Source: Mucilaginibacter daejeonensis
Lineage (GTDB): Bacteria; Bacteroidota; Bacteroidia; Sphingobacteriales; Sphingobacteriaceae
Reading direction: 5' to 3'
Assembly: GCF_020783335.1 (NCBI RefSeq)
Contig: NZ_CP086068.1
Span: 1,550,001-1,614,000, forward strand
DNA: 64,000 nt
Shown: positions 53,952 to 62,113 of the stretch, piece by piece
How positions within the stretch are numbered: position 1 is the first letter of the stretch
Layout: the number at the start of each line of letters is the position of its first letter
Notes under the pieces: model-generated
Database searches by the model: none
What the model was told of the DNA's origin: nothing
Seen by the model: the letters and a program-made list of their open reading frames with translations, nothing else
Position numbers and translations under genes: made by a program

Positions 53952-55458
53952 CCCCGGTCATGGCGGCTGGTATCTCTACACCCAGCATGGTCAATACGGT
54001 AGGGGCAATGTCGCCCAGCTTACCATCTTTAATGGTCGTAAGGTCTTTATCGATCAGGATGCAAGGCACCAGGTTAGTGGTATGCGCGGTGTTCGGCGAA
54101 CCATCATCATTGATCATATAATCAGCATTGCCATGATCGGCAATGATGATGAATGAATAACCATTCTGTGTACCGGTCTCAACCAGTGTCTTCACACAGC
54201 TATCAACGGTCTCAGCAGCTTTTACCACCGCCTCGAACACGCCGGTATGACCAACCATATCGGTATTGGCAAAGTTAAGGCATATGAAATCGGCCCAGCC
54301 GCTTTGCAGTTCAGGTAAAATGGCATCACGGATACCTTCGGCGCTCATTTCGGGCTGCAGGTCATAAGTGGCCACCTTAGGTGAGGGAACCATCAGGCGT
54401 TTCTCATTATCAAATTCACGCTCACGACCACCTGAGAAGAAGAAGGTCACGTGCGGATATTTCTCGGTCTCCGCTATACGGATCTGATTCTTACCAGCGT
54501 TCTGCAATACCTCGCCCAGGGTTTGGGTCAGGTCCTCTTTATTGAAGATCACTTTAACGTTCTTAAAGGTCTCGTCATAAGGGGTCATGGTGATGTAGTG
54601 CAGCTGCAGGGCGTGCATGTTCTGCTCTGGGAAATCCTTTTGGCTAAGCGCCTGTGTGATCTCGCGGCCACGATCGGTGCGGAAGTTAAAGCAGATCACC
54701 ACATCGCCGTCCTTAATGGTAGCGATCGGGTTATTATCGGCATCCACCCTCACGATCGGTTTAACGAACTCGTCGGTAACACCATCTGCATACGATTCAC
54801 GGATAGCCTCGATCATGTTCATGGCGGGTGTACCGGTACCATTCACCATCAGGTCGTAAGCCAATTTTACACGCTCCCAGCGGTTATCGCGGTCCATAGC
54901 ATAGTAACGACCGATGGCTGATGCCAGCTTTACTGGTTGTTGCGAAATAGCCAGTTCAAGATCAGTGATGTAAGTGATACCCGAGTTAGGGTCAGTATCA
55001 CGACCATCTAAAAAGGCATGGATGAAAATGCGCTCCAAACCAAATTCGGTAGCGGCATCGCACAAGCCTTTCAGGTGTTTGGTATGTGAGTGTACACCTC
55101 CGTCAGACACCAGTCCGATGAAGTGCACATCTTTATTATTCTCTTTAGCATAGTCGAACGCCTCTTTCACTACAGCGTTCTGTGGTAGCTCGTGGTCATC
55201 GACCGCCTTGTGTATGCGGCCCAGTTCCTGGTACACGATGCGGCCGGCACCCAAATTCATGTGACCAACCTCTGAGTTGCCCATTTGCCCTTCAGGCAAA
55301 CCCACGGCCGTACCCGAAGTTACCAGCTTGGAGTTTGGATACTTTTGCAGCATCTCGTCAAAAAATGGAGTGTTGGCCGTGTAAATGGCGTTCGATGCGT
55401 CCTGGCGGCCGTATCCCCAGCCGTCAAGTATAAGTAAGGCTATCTTTTTGTTTTCCAC
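53938..55458 (-). CDS. gpmI: 2,3-bisphosphoglycerate-independent phosphoglycerate mutase
   Basis: A 506-residue alkaline-phosphatase-superfamily enzyme. Metal-binding Asp is in LILDGWGYG. The phospho-acceptor Ser62 is in GQMGNSEVGHMNLGAGR. HSHTKHLKGL and FIHAFLDGRDTDPNSG follow, with FANTDMVGHTG and IIADHGNADYM near the C-terminus. It interconverts 3- and 2-phosphoglycerate with Mn2+. The start codon is GTG, four bases after a perfect -7 box, so the mRNA is probably leaderless with a non-ATG start. It is coupled to a lipoprotein gene downstream. Confidence 0.96.
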   Translation of the reverse strand: MENKKIALLILDGWGYGRQDASNAIYTANTPFFDEMLQKYPNSKLVTSGTAVGLPEGQMGNSEVGHMNLGAGRIVYQELGRIHKAVDDHELPQNAVVKEAFDYAKENNKDVHFIGLVSDGGVHSHTKHLKGLCDAATEFGLERIFIHAFLDGRDTDPNSGITYITDLELAISQQPVKLASAIGRYYAMDRDNRWERVKLAYDLMVNGTGTPAMNMIEAIRESYADGVTDEFVKPIVRVDADNNPIATIKDGDVVICFNFRTDRGREITQALSQKDFPEQNMHALQLHYITMTPYDETFKNVKVIFNKEDLTQTLGEVLQNAGKNQIRIAETEKYPHVTFFFSGGREREFDNEKRLMVPSPKVATYDLQPEMSAEGIRDAILPELQSGWADFICLNFANTDMVGHTGVFEAVVKAAETVDSCVKTLVETGTQNGYSFIIIADHGNADYMINDDGSPNTAHTTNLVPCILIDKDLTTIKDGKLGDIAPTVLTMLGVEIPAAMTGDVLV

Positions 55459-55462
55459 GTTG

Positions 55463-55470
55463 CAAATATA
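55463..55470 (-). promoter_or_regulatory. -7 promoter box of gpmI, four bases before its GTG start
   Basis: TATATTTG on the minus strand is a perfect TAnnTTTG match. Confidence 0.55.
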
Positions 55471-55483
55471 GTTTTTTGAGTGA

Positions 55484-55577
55484 GTTGTAACACAGCACGC
55501 GATCAGTAGTTGAGCCGGGATAGTGTCACAATTACGCTAACCGGCGCTTAATGCCTTTACACTATAAGTGTTACAAC
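55484..55577. repeat. Widely spaced 10-bp inverted repeat between gpmI and nadC
   Basis: GTTGTAACAC (55484-55493) and its exact complement GTGTTACAAC (55568-55577) flank the middle of the divergent gap. They carry the same TGTAAC core as the site cluster at 52.7 kb. The right copy is followed by CAATTTCCCCAA, close to ACAAAATTCCCCAA at 52689-52702. Confidence 0.5.
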
Positions 55578-55618
55578 CAATTTCCCCAAGATCAAAACCA
55601 AATCCTCGTTAAATGTTT

Positions 55619-55626
55619 TACTTTTG
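55619..55626 (+). promoter_or_regulatory. -7 promoter box of nadC
   Basis: TACTTTTG is a perfect match, 19 bases before the TTG start at 55646. Confidence 0.6.
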
Positions 55627-55645
55627 ACGCGTAAATATTGAAGTT

Positions 55646-56494
55646 TTGAATAAAGAGATCGTAGATGAACTGATCGTTCGCACGCTGGCCGAAGATGTTG
55701 GCGATGGCGACCATACCTCATTAGCCACCATACCTGGCGATACCCAAGGCAAGGCTCGTTTGCTGGTAAAGGATACCGGTGTGCTGGCCGGCGTTGAGTT
55801 GGCAGTAGAGATATTCAAGATCGTAAGCCCCGACCTGAAGGTGAACGTGCTGATGAACGATGGTGACCTGATCAAACCTGGGGATGTGGCACTTGAGGTA
55901 GAAGGCAGTGTACAATGCATCCTGCGTGCCGAGCGCTTGGTGTTGAACTGTATGCAACGCATGAGCGGTATAGCCACCAAGACCCGCCACATCATCGATT
56001 TACTGAAAGGTACCAATACTCGGGTATTGGACACCCGCAAGACCACCCCCGGCTTGCGTTACCTCGAGAAATGGGCAGTGCAGATCGGTGGGGGCGTGAA
56101 CCATCGCTTCGGTCTATACGATATGATACTCATCAAAGACAATCATGTGGACTATTCGGGAGGCATACGCCAGGCCTTGCGCAATACGCACGAATACTTA
56201 AAAACCAACGGCAAGAAACTGCCGATCGAGATAGAGGTGCGTAACCTTGACGAACTGGAGCAGGTACTTGAGGTGGGCGGTGTGGACCGCATATTACTCG
56301 ATAACTTTAGCCTATCTGACCTAAGCGAGGCAGTGAACATCGTATCTGGCCGTTACGCTACCGAGGCCTCGGGCGGTATCACCGAAGATAATATCAAAGA
56401 CTATGCAGCTTGCGGTGTTGATTATATATCAGTTGGCGCTTTAACCCATTCGGTCAAAAGTTTAGACCTTAGTTTAAAGGCTGTTAAGCAATAA
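55646..56494 (+). CDS. nadC: Quinolinate phosphoribosyltransferase (decarboxylating)
   Basis: A 282-residue enzyme of NAD synthesis making nicotinate mononucleotide from quinolinate and PRPP. It shows LAEDVGDGDHTS, AERLVLNCMQRMSGIAT, DTRKTTPGLRYLEKWAV, GGGVNHRFGLYD, IKDNHV and EASGGITEDNI. The first family-like residues (LNKEIVDELIVRTLAEDVG) begin at a TTG. The only in-frame alternative before a stop at 55625-55627 is an ATT, so the start codon is a TTG. The promoter box position agrees. It is followed by plsY after 40 bases. Confidence 0.94.
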   Translation: MNKEIVDELIVRTLAEDVGDGDHTSLATIPGDTQGKARLLVKDTGVLAGVELAVEIFKIVSPDLKVNVLMNDGDLIKPGDVALEVEGSVQCILRAERLVLNCMQRMSGIATKTRHIIDLLKGTNTRVLDTRKTTPGLRYLEKWAVQIGGGVNHRFGLYDMILIKDNHVDYSGGIRQALRNTHEYLKTNGKKLPIEIEVRNLDELEQVLEVGGVDRILLDNFSLSDLSEAVNIVSGRYATEASGGITEDNIKDYAACGVDYISVGALTHSVKSLDLSLKAVKQ

Positions 56495-56519
56495 AGCCTG
56501 ATTTTTATACCGATTTAAG

Positions 56520-56527
56520 TATACTTG
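56520..56527 (+). promoter_or_regulatory. -7-like box of plsY
   Basis: TATACTTG differs from TAnnTTTG at one position and lies seven bases before the ATG at 56535. Confidence 0.45.
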
Positions 56528-56534
56528 TGGCAAA

Positions 56535-57182
56535 ATGATAACGGTTTACTCTATCCTTGTGCTCATTCTGGCCTACCTTTTTGGCTCTATACCTACCGCG
56601 GTATGGATCGGTCAGGCATTTTATGGGATAGATGTACGCGAATACGGAAGCGGAAACGCCGGTGCCACCAATACTTTCAGGGTTTTAGGTAAGCAGGCTG
56701 GCATACCCGTCATGCTCATCGATATCTTAAAAGGGTGGACGGCCACCAATCTGGCCTATTTGTTGGGAACATCCACCATTGGTAATCATAATTCAGTAGC
56801 GTTCGTTAACCTGGAGCTTGCTTTGGGTATAGCGGCCGTAATGGGACACCTGTTCCCGATATTTGCGGGCTTTAGAGGCGGTAAAGGTGTAGCCACTTTG
56901 TTTGGAATGGTTTTGGCTATTAATCTTCAAGCTGCCTTGCTTTGCGTGCTTGTATTTATAATAGTGCTACTTATTACTAAATATGTATCATTAAGCTCCA
57001 TGGTGGCCAGTTTTACATACTTAGCCGGAGTTACCGTAATATTTCCGGTGTATATAAGATCGGTCGTCATATATGCGATGTGTATATGTGTATTAATATT
57101 AGTTACGCACCAAAAAAATATCGAGCGTTTGTTGAAGGGCAAGGAGAGCAAAGTTAATTTGTTTAAAAGTAAAGTAGCCTGA
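56535..57182 (+). CDS. plsY: Glycerol-3-phosphate acyltransferase PlsY
   Basis: A 215-residue inner-membrane enzyme with about five helices. It carries the three PlsY motifs: GSIPTAVWIGQ, GSGNAGATNTFRVLGKQAG (acyl-phosphate/G3P loop) and GHLFPIFAGFRGGKGVATLFG. It transfers an acyl chain from acyl-phosphate to glycerol-3-phosphate, the first step of phospholipid synthesis. PlsX is not in the window. The 3' part is more AT-rich than the 5' part. An M48 peptidase gene follows after 7 bases, probably in one transcript. Confidence 0.95.
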   Translation: MITVYSILVLILAYLFGSIPTAVWIGQAFYGIDVREYGSGNAGATNTFRVLGKQAGIPVMLIDILKGWTATNLAYLLGTSTIGNHNSVAFVNLELALGIAAVMGHLFPIFAGFRGGKGVATLFGMVLAINLQAALLCVLVFIIVLLITKYVSLSSMVASFTYLAGVTVIFPVYIRSVVIYAMCICVLILVTHQKNIERLLKGKESKVNLFKSKVA

Positions 57183-57189
57183 ATTATCT

Positions 57190-57990
57190 ATGAGAATCAC
57201 CAAACCTATTTTCGCGCTTATTGCAGCGTTCATTATCTCCTCATGCTCAACTGTGCCGCTAACCGGACGCAAGCAATTACTTGCTGTTAGCGATGCCCAG
57301 ATCAACCAATCAGCAGCGGCAAGCTATCAACAATTATTAAGTGACCCAAAAACGAAAGTGATCAGCTCATCGGCTGATGCGCAGCGTGTGAAACGTGTTG
57401 GTTCACAATTGGCCTCAGCCATTGAGCGTTACCTGAAACAGAACGGTTACGGCGACCAGTACAATTTTAATTGGGAATTCAACCTGATCGATAGTAAGGA
57501 AGTGAATGCCTGGTGTATGCCTGGTGGTAAGGTAGCGGTATACAGTGGTATATTGCCTATCACCCGCGATGATGCCGGTTTAGCTACCGTAATGGGCCAC
57601 GAGATCGGTCACGCCATTGCCCGCCACTCGGCAGAGCGTATCTCACAAGAGTATGTAGCACAAGGTATAGGCGCGGGTTTAGGCGTAGCTGCTGGCACCT
57701 CTAATAATAAATCATTGGGCATCGTCAACGCCCTGTATGGTGTGGGTAGCCAAGTTGCGCTATTGCACTACAGTCGTTCACAAGAAACAGAAGCCGATCG
57801 TTTAGGATTGACCTTTATGGCCATGGCCGGTTATGATCCTAACAATGCTGTTGCTTTTTGGCAACGTATGGCAGCTCAGAATAAAGGCGGCGCTCCGCCA
57901 GAGTTCCTGAGCACTCACCCAAGCGATGCTACCCGTATCCGCGACATACAGGCCCGCATACCAGAGGCAATGAAATATTACAGGAAATAA
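57190..57990 (+). CDS. M48-family metalloprotease lipoprotein
   Basis: A 266-residue lipoprotein with lipobox IISSC (Cys19). A single peptidase domain has the zinc motif HEIGHAIARH (HExxH at residues 137-141) and the third ligand Glu in SQETEADRLG. It is like BepA/LoiP-type periplasmic proteases that survey outer-membrane proteins, but shorter than BepA because it lacks the TPR half. Residues CMPGGKVAVYSGILP precede the active site, as in the family. It is probably co-transcribed with plsY. Confidence 0.92.
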   Translation: MRITKPIFALIAAFIISSCSTVPLTGRKQLLAVSDAQINQSAAASYQQLLSDPKTKVISSSADAQRVKRVGSQLASAIERYLKQNGYGDQYNFNWEFNLIDSKEVNAWCMPGGKVAVYSGILPITRDDAGLATVMGHEIGHAIARHSAERISQEYVAQGIGAGLGVAAGTSNNKSLGIVNALYGVGSQVALLHYSRSQETEADRLGLTFMAMAGYDPNNAVAFWQRMAAQNKGGAPPEFLSTHPSDATRIRDIQARIPEAMKYYRK

Positions 57991-57994
57991 CCTA

Positions 57995-58023
57995 AACAAC
58001 CCCGCTCAAGCGGGGTTTGTTGT
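57995..58023 (+). terminator. Terminator of the plsY-M48 unit
   Basis: Nine-bp arms AACCCCGCT/AGCGGGGTT with a CA loop and TTTGTTGTTT after. The T-tract is interrupted. Confidence 0.7.
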
Positions 58024-58041
58024 TTACTATCACACCTGTAT

Positions 58042-58773
58042 ATGCCCCATAACCGTTTCCTTCGCGCCGAATGGCGCGACCTGCTGATGCTGAACTACGA
58101 GGTAGACCCTGCAATTTTGCAGCCTTATCTACCCGCCTACACCGAGCTCGACCTTTGGGAAGGGAAGGCGCTGGTCAGTATGGTGGGGTTCATGTTCATG
58201 AATACTCGGGTACTGGGCGTAAAGTGGCCCGGGCATGTCAACTTCGAGGAAGTTAACCTCAGGTTCTATGTCCGTTACTTCGACGGTTCAGAATGGAAGA
58301 GGGGAGCGGTGTTCATAAGCGAGATCGTACCGAGGGTGTTCATCCCTTTGGTGGCCAATAGTTTGTATAACGAACACTATAAGGCCATGCCCATGCGTCA
58401 TTCGGCGGTACCGGTGGCCAGTGGCAAAACAGAATATTTGTACGAATGGCGTTACAAAGGCAATTGGAATAAGCTTGGAGCTACGGTAAGTAACGCGTTC
58501 ACTTCCATTGAGCCGGGCAGTGCCGAAGAGTTCATCTTTGAGCATTACTGGGGCTACAACCTCATCAATCCGGCCGTAACGCTCGAGTACGCGGTGGAGC
58601 ACGTGCCCTGGCAGATCGCTGCCTGTACAGACCCTATTTTTACGGCCGACATAGGTGCGCTATATGGCGAGCGATTTATTCCATATCTCAAACAAGAACC
58701 AGTATCAACCTTTTTTGCGCGAGGATCAGATGTGACGGTCCGTATAGCACAAAAGATCAGGGCCAAGCCCTGA
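58042..58773 (+). CDS. DUF2071 (YqjF-like) family protein
   Basis: A 243-residue cytoplasmic protein. The family pattern is visible in AEWRDLLMLNYEVDPAILQPYLPA, then VSMVGFMFMNTRVLGV, VNLRFYVRYFDGS and RGAVFISEIVPR. The structure is expected to be acetoacetate-decarboxylase-like. No enzymatic role is established for YqjF-type proteins, and the neighbours give no hint. The last eight codons and the stop lie inside the terminator stem, so the 3' end is very compact. Confidence 0.85.
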   Translation: MPHNRFLRAEWRDLLMLNYEVDPAILQPYLPAYTELDLWEGKALVSMVGFMFMNTRVLGVKWPGHVNFEEVNLRFYVRYFDGSEWKRGAVFISEIVPRVFIPLVANSLYNEHYKAMPMRHSAVPVASGKTEYLYEWRYKGNWNKLGATVSNAFTSIEPGSAEEFIFEHYWGYNLINPAVTLEYAVEHVPWQIAACTDPIFTADIGALYGERFIPYLKQEPVSTFFARGSDVTVRIAQKIRAKP

Positions 58774-58785
58774 TCTTTTGTTTTT
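58751..58785 (+). terminator. Terminator overlapping the DUF2071 gene end
   Basis: Arms AAAAGATCAGGG/CCCTGATCTTTT form a perfect 12-bp stem with a CCAAG loop and further T-run. The stop codon at 58771-58773 is within the second arm. Confidence 0.85.
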
Positions 58786-58805
58786 TATGGGTATTAGATA
58801 CAGAT

Positions 58806-59591
58806 CTAAGCGGTCACGCTGATCGCCTGCAAAATGCCATCCCATAAGGCTATGCGTGCTTCTAAGGCCGCTTCAACGGCGTGTGTTGCCTCTGCCCACT
58901 TCTGTTCGTCGTCTCCGCAAAGTTCGGCGGTCATTTGATAAGCCAGGTGCGAGTGGTGGTCGCCATCTACCTCAATGTGGCGCTCCAGGTAATAGATCAA
59001 TTGATCTACTTTACCCGGGAATTGTTCGCCTATCTCTTTCACCATGCTAATGAACATGTCGGGGATCAGGTCCTCGCGGCCAAAGGTGAACACTGCGGCC
59101 TGAATGTGGGGCTTGTTAGTGGCGATCACATCAAAGGTGTGCTGTACAAAACGGCGGGCGGCGTCAGGTATATCGGCACTTTGTAACGCTTCATTGATGT
59201 TCTTACCGTTCTGCAGCTCATTGAACAGGGCATGAATAGAGGTGGCTGCACCACCGGCCTGTTCCATGGCCTGCAGGTACAGTTCAAAATGGCTGGTGCG
59301 GTTGCCTTCCTGATCCACGTCGCTTTCCTCGCCGGTCACTATCTCGTTGATCAGGTAACAGGTATTCGTATTGGCCACCGGCATCCAGGGTAGTTGCACG
59401 CAGGTAAGCGTTTGCTGTAATGCTTTCAGTAATGACATGAAATCCCACACCGCGAACACATGGTGCTGCATAAAGGTATTCAGGTCGGCTAGTGAGGTGA
59501 TCTGCTCGTACAGGCCGTGCCCGATCAATTGGGCTCGTAACGGCTGTATATGTTGTTTTAATGTCGCTATGCGCTGATCGGCTACGTTCAT
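58806..59591 (-). CDS. DUF3050 protein, heme-oxygenase-like fold
   Basis: A 261-residue all-helical protein matching DUF3050. HH occurs at residues 43-44 ([12 protein letters not shown]), [12 protein letters not shown] near 80-91 and [15 protein letters not shown] near 202-215. The spaced His/Glu/Asp residues resemble the ligand set of heme-oxygenase-like diiron oxidases and of PqqC/TenA-like proteins. The reaction is unknown. The frame extends to 59636, but the ATG at 59591 fits the family start and the -7 box at 59610-59617 better. Confidence 0.8.
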   Translation of the reverse strand: MNVADQRIATLKQHIQPLRAQLIGHGLYEQITSLADLNTFMQHHVFAVWDFMSLLKALQQTLTCVQLPWMPVANTNTCYLINEIVTGEESDVDQEGNRTSHFELYLQAMEQAGGAATSIHALFNELQNGKNINEALQSADIPDAARRFVQHTFDVIATNKPHIQAAVFTFGREDLIPDMFISMVKEIGEQFPGKVDQLIYYLERHIEVDGDHHSHLAYQMTAELCGDDEQKWAEATHAVEAALEARIALWDGILQAISVTA

Positions 59592-59609
59592 GCTCTTGTT
59601 AAAATTTTT

Positions 59610-59617
59610 CAAAAATA
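59610..59617 (-). promoter_or_regulatory. -7 promoter box of the DUF3050 gene
   Basis: TATTTTTG on the minus strand, 18 bases before the ATG at 59591. Confidence 0.5.
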
Positions 59618-59765
59618 AAGTTCGTAGGTAAAACACCGAACTATACCATGGTTTATGACCAAAATGTGATCACTTTATCGTATAGATCCCGAATAATATG
59701 TACGTATAGCATATTAGCTAAGTTTTTTTCCTAATTTTATAAGTGATTTTTGTTCCCCTACATTA

Positions 59766-60239
59766 ATGCATAAAGTGAAGATCGATGACCCTCAGTTACC
59801 TGTTGGTAATGCGGTGTTAGTGGCGCGAGCGCTGTATTATCGTTACAGCAGCTGGTTGTTAGGTTACCTGTTGGAAGTGCTGAAAGATCACCGGTTGGCC
59901 GAGCAATACCTGGTGGAGATATTTAAAGAAGTACCGGCCCGGCTCACTGATCTTAACGAGCATCCGTGGATCGGTCTTAAAGCATTGGCCAAAGCCAAAT
60001 TATTAGGCCATTTCAATGGTTTGCGGATCAAAGATATGGTAGATGACCTGTCCAACACGGGCGACCGTTTAAAGTTCGATAGCTTTATCAGCACCATGAG
60101 TACAGAACAACAGATCGTTTTTTGCGGCGTTTACTATTACCAGAGGTCTACCCAGAACCTTGCCGAGGAAATGGGGATAACGGACCAGGAAGTAAAAAGG
60201 ATTTTGAAGGAAGCTTTTGTAATGATCAAAAATGGATAA
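59766..60239 (+). CDS. Compact ECF-type sigma factor
   Basis: A 157-residue protein with a sigma region 2-like helix bundle (VARALYYRYSSWLLGYLLEVLKDHRLAEQYLVEIFKEV). Region 4 has a helix-turn-helix (TQNLAEEMGITDQEVKRILKEAF). It is shorter than usual ECF sigmas (180-200), and the region 2.3/2.4 promoter-melting part is thin. It overlaps the next gene, an anti-sigma-like membrane protein, by 8 bases, the usual arrangement for such pairs. It probably drives its own operon when released; the signal is unknown. Confidence 0.78.
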   Translation: MHKVKIDDPQLPVGNAVLVARALYYRYSSWLLGYLLEVLKDHRLAEQYLVEIFKEVPARLTDLNEHPWIGLKALAKAKLLGHFNGLRIKDMVDDLSNTGDRLKFDSFISTMSTEQQIVFCGVYYYQRSTQNLAEEMGITDQEVKRILKEAFVMIKNG

Positions 60240-60741
60240 CAGGGTAGACGAATTTATGGAAAGCGGCTTATTAGAAGCTTTTGTGATGGGCGCTACATCT
60301 GAGGATGAAGATAGGGAAGTGTTGCGCATGAAGAAGCAGCATCCGGCGGTAGCGCAGGAACTTGACCGGCTTGAACATGACCTTGAATTGCTGGCTAACA
60401 ACATGGCCGTACCGCCGCCACCGGCGTTATGGGCACGCATAGAGGATGAGATCAATGGTCTTGCTGTGATTGGAAGGACCATGCCTGAGCGGCCAAGACC
60501 GGATACACATCAGCGGAAAGTACACGAGGAGCCGCTTAAAGGTCCCGATTATATAGAGGTGGAAGGCGCGAACACCCACATGCGCATACACAAAGCATGG
60601 CGATGGGCATTTGCGGCAGTATTTGTGTTGGGTAAGATATTCTTAGGTTTTGCGATATACTATTACCTGGAGAACCGCCAGGCCAAACAGAACATTCAGG
60701 ACCTGAGGGAAGAGATCAGGGTGCTCAAGGGCGTCAAATAA
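60232..60741 (+). CDS. Anti-sigma factor-like membrane protein without extracellular domain
   Basis: A 169-residue protein. The N-terminal part resembles Bacteroidota RskA-type anti-sigma domains (FMESGLLEAFVMGATSEDEDREV and PPPPALWARIEDEIN). One membrane helix spans about 124-145, followed by a short coiled coil (NRQAKQNIQDLREEIRVLKG) and the stop. The RskA-like domain of about 120 residues that usually follows the helix is missing. A strong terminator 4 bases downstream shows the end is genuine and not a sequencing break. It should hold the sigma factor encoded just upstream at the membrane. Confidence 0.78.
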   Translation: MDNRVDEFMESGLLEAFVMGATSEDEDREVLRMKKQHPAVAQELDRLEHDLELLANNMAVPPPPALWARIEDEINGLAVIGRTMPERPRPDTHQRKVHEEPLKGPDYIEVEGANTHMRIHKAWRWAFAAVFVLGKIFLGFAIYYYLENRQAKQNIQDLREEIRVLKGVK

Positions 60742-60745
60742 CAAG

Positions 60746-60776
60746 AAGGCCGATGGTTGATCATCGGCCTTTTTTG
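60746..60776 (+). terminator. Terminator of the sigma/anti-sigma operon
   Basis: Perfect 10-bp arms AAGGCCGATG/CATCGGCCTT with a 6-base loop and a six-T run. Confidence 0.9.
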
Positions 60777-60790
60777 TATTACATCAGCGA

Positions 60791-61585
60791 TCAATAACCG
60801 TCGCCATCAAGGAGGTTGCCCAGGCCGCCTAAAATGCTGCCTTCTTCACGGCGCCCGCCTACCGAACCATAGGTGAGGATACGGCTGGCCAGCCTGCTTA
60901 CCGGCAGGGTTTGTATCCAGATCTTACCCGGACCACGCAGCGTAGCAAAGAATATACCCTCGCCACCAAATACCTTATTACGGATGCCGCCTATGAACTC
61001 GATGTCAAAATCAATACCCATGGTATAACCTACCAAACAACCCGTATCGATCTTGATCATTTCGCCGGCTTGCAGGTTACGCTCGAACACGTGGCCACCA
61101 GCATGCATAAAGGCCATACCGTCGCCCTGTAGTTTCTCCATAATAAAACCTTCGCCACCGAACAGGCCGGTACCCAGTTTACGTTGGAACTCTACGTTAA
61201 TGGCCACGCCCTTAGCCGCGCACAAGAACGCGTCCTTTTGGCAAACCACCGCTCCGCCCAGTTGCGACAGGTCAAGCGGAATGATCTTGCCCGGGTAAGG
61301 AGAGGCAAAGCTCACTCGCCTCTTGCCGTGCCCAACGTTAGTGAACGCGGTCATGAACAAGCTTTCGCCCACCAGCAGTCGCTTGCCGGCGCTGAAGAGT
61401 TTGCCCATTAGTCCGCCGCCTTGTTGCTGACTGCCATCGCCAAAAATGGTCTGCATTTGTACGCCTTCGTCCATCATCATGAACGCGCCCGATTCGGCGA
61501 TCGCGGTCTCGCTTGGATCAAGCTCGATCTCAACGTATTGCATCTCTTCGCCAAATATCTTGTAGTCTATCTCGTGATTCTGCAT
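60791..61585 (-). CDS. AIM24/TIGR00266-family protein
   Basis: A 264-residue beta-rich protein with the family's pseudo-threefold repeats. It shows EMQYVEIELDPSETAIAESGAFMMM, GGGLMGKLFSAGKRLLVGESLFMTAFTN, KIIPLDLSQLGGAVVCQKDAFL and GEGFIMEKLQGDGMAFMHAGG. The family is related to mitochondrial AIM24 and to tryptophan RNA-binding attenuator-like folds; its bacterial role is not established. It is cytoplasmic, with no signal peptide. A TAATTTTA near-match to the -7 box lies about 50 bases upstream. Confidence 0.9.
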   Translation of the reverse strand: MQNHEIDYKIFGEEMQYVEIELDPSETAIAESGAFMMMDEGVQMQTIFGDGSQQQGGGLMGKLFSAGKRLLVGESLFMTAFTNVGHGKRRVSFASPYPGKIIPLDLSQLGGAVVCQKDAFLCAAKGVAINVEFQRKLGTGLFGGEGFIMEKLQGDGMAFMHAGGHVFERNLQAGEMIKIDTGCLVGYTMGIDFDIEFIGGIRNKVFGGEGIFFATLRGPGKIWIQTLPVSRLASRILTYGSVGGRREEGSILGGLGNLLDGDGY

Positions 61586-61742
61586 ATGTATCTTGTTATC
61601 GTTGTTTGATGTTTAGATGTTGCCACGGAGCTAAAATTACAGATTAGCGCAAAAAAATGTGAACCTGTTGGTGTGCCGATCTCAAATAATCGAAACCAGC
61701 GCTCATTGCATAGGTTAAACATATACACCCATACTTACAGCC

Positions 61743-61991
61743 ATGGAAGCATTCACCATCAAATGTCATATTGACGAACTGGAAACAGGATTGATCGCCT
61801 ATCCGCTTGATGAGAGTTACACCCGCTTTAAGCTGGAGAACATAACCGGTGAACCCGATCCCATGTTCATTAACAAGGACGAGAGCGGACATTGGACGAT
61901 CGAGAAAAGCGGCTCCATTTCGTTACCTGAACATGTTTTTGAGCAATGTTGCAACGAGCTGCAAAGGCAGTTATCTCAACATAAAAAATAA
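61743..61991 (+). CDS. Small hypothetical protein
   Basis: An 82-residue cytoplasmic protein with an ATG start and strand-like first half (FTIKCHIDELETGLIAYPLD). The acidic middle (NKDESGHWTIEKSG) leads to an amphipathic C-terminal helix (PEHVFEQCCNELQRQLSQHKK). Codon use matches its neighbours and it sits alone on its strand with room for a promoter, so it is probably real. No family is recognised. Confidence 0.6.
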   Translation: MEAFTIKCHIDELETGLIAYPLDESYTRFKLENITGEPDPMFINKDESGHWTIEKSGSISLPEHVFEQCCNELQRQLSQHKK

Positions 61992-62113
61992 GTTCATCTG
62001 TTATTTGCGTCTGCCTTTATCGCTGACCTCCTCGTTGTCATTTGCCTGTAACGGGAACTTTTACTAATATTTTTATCAAAAATTACTGTTACCTTTAACT
62101 CTGGTTAAACGAT

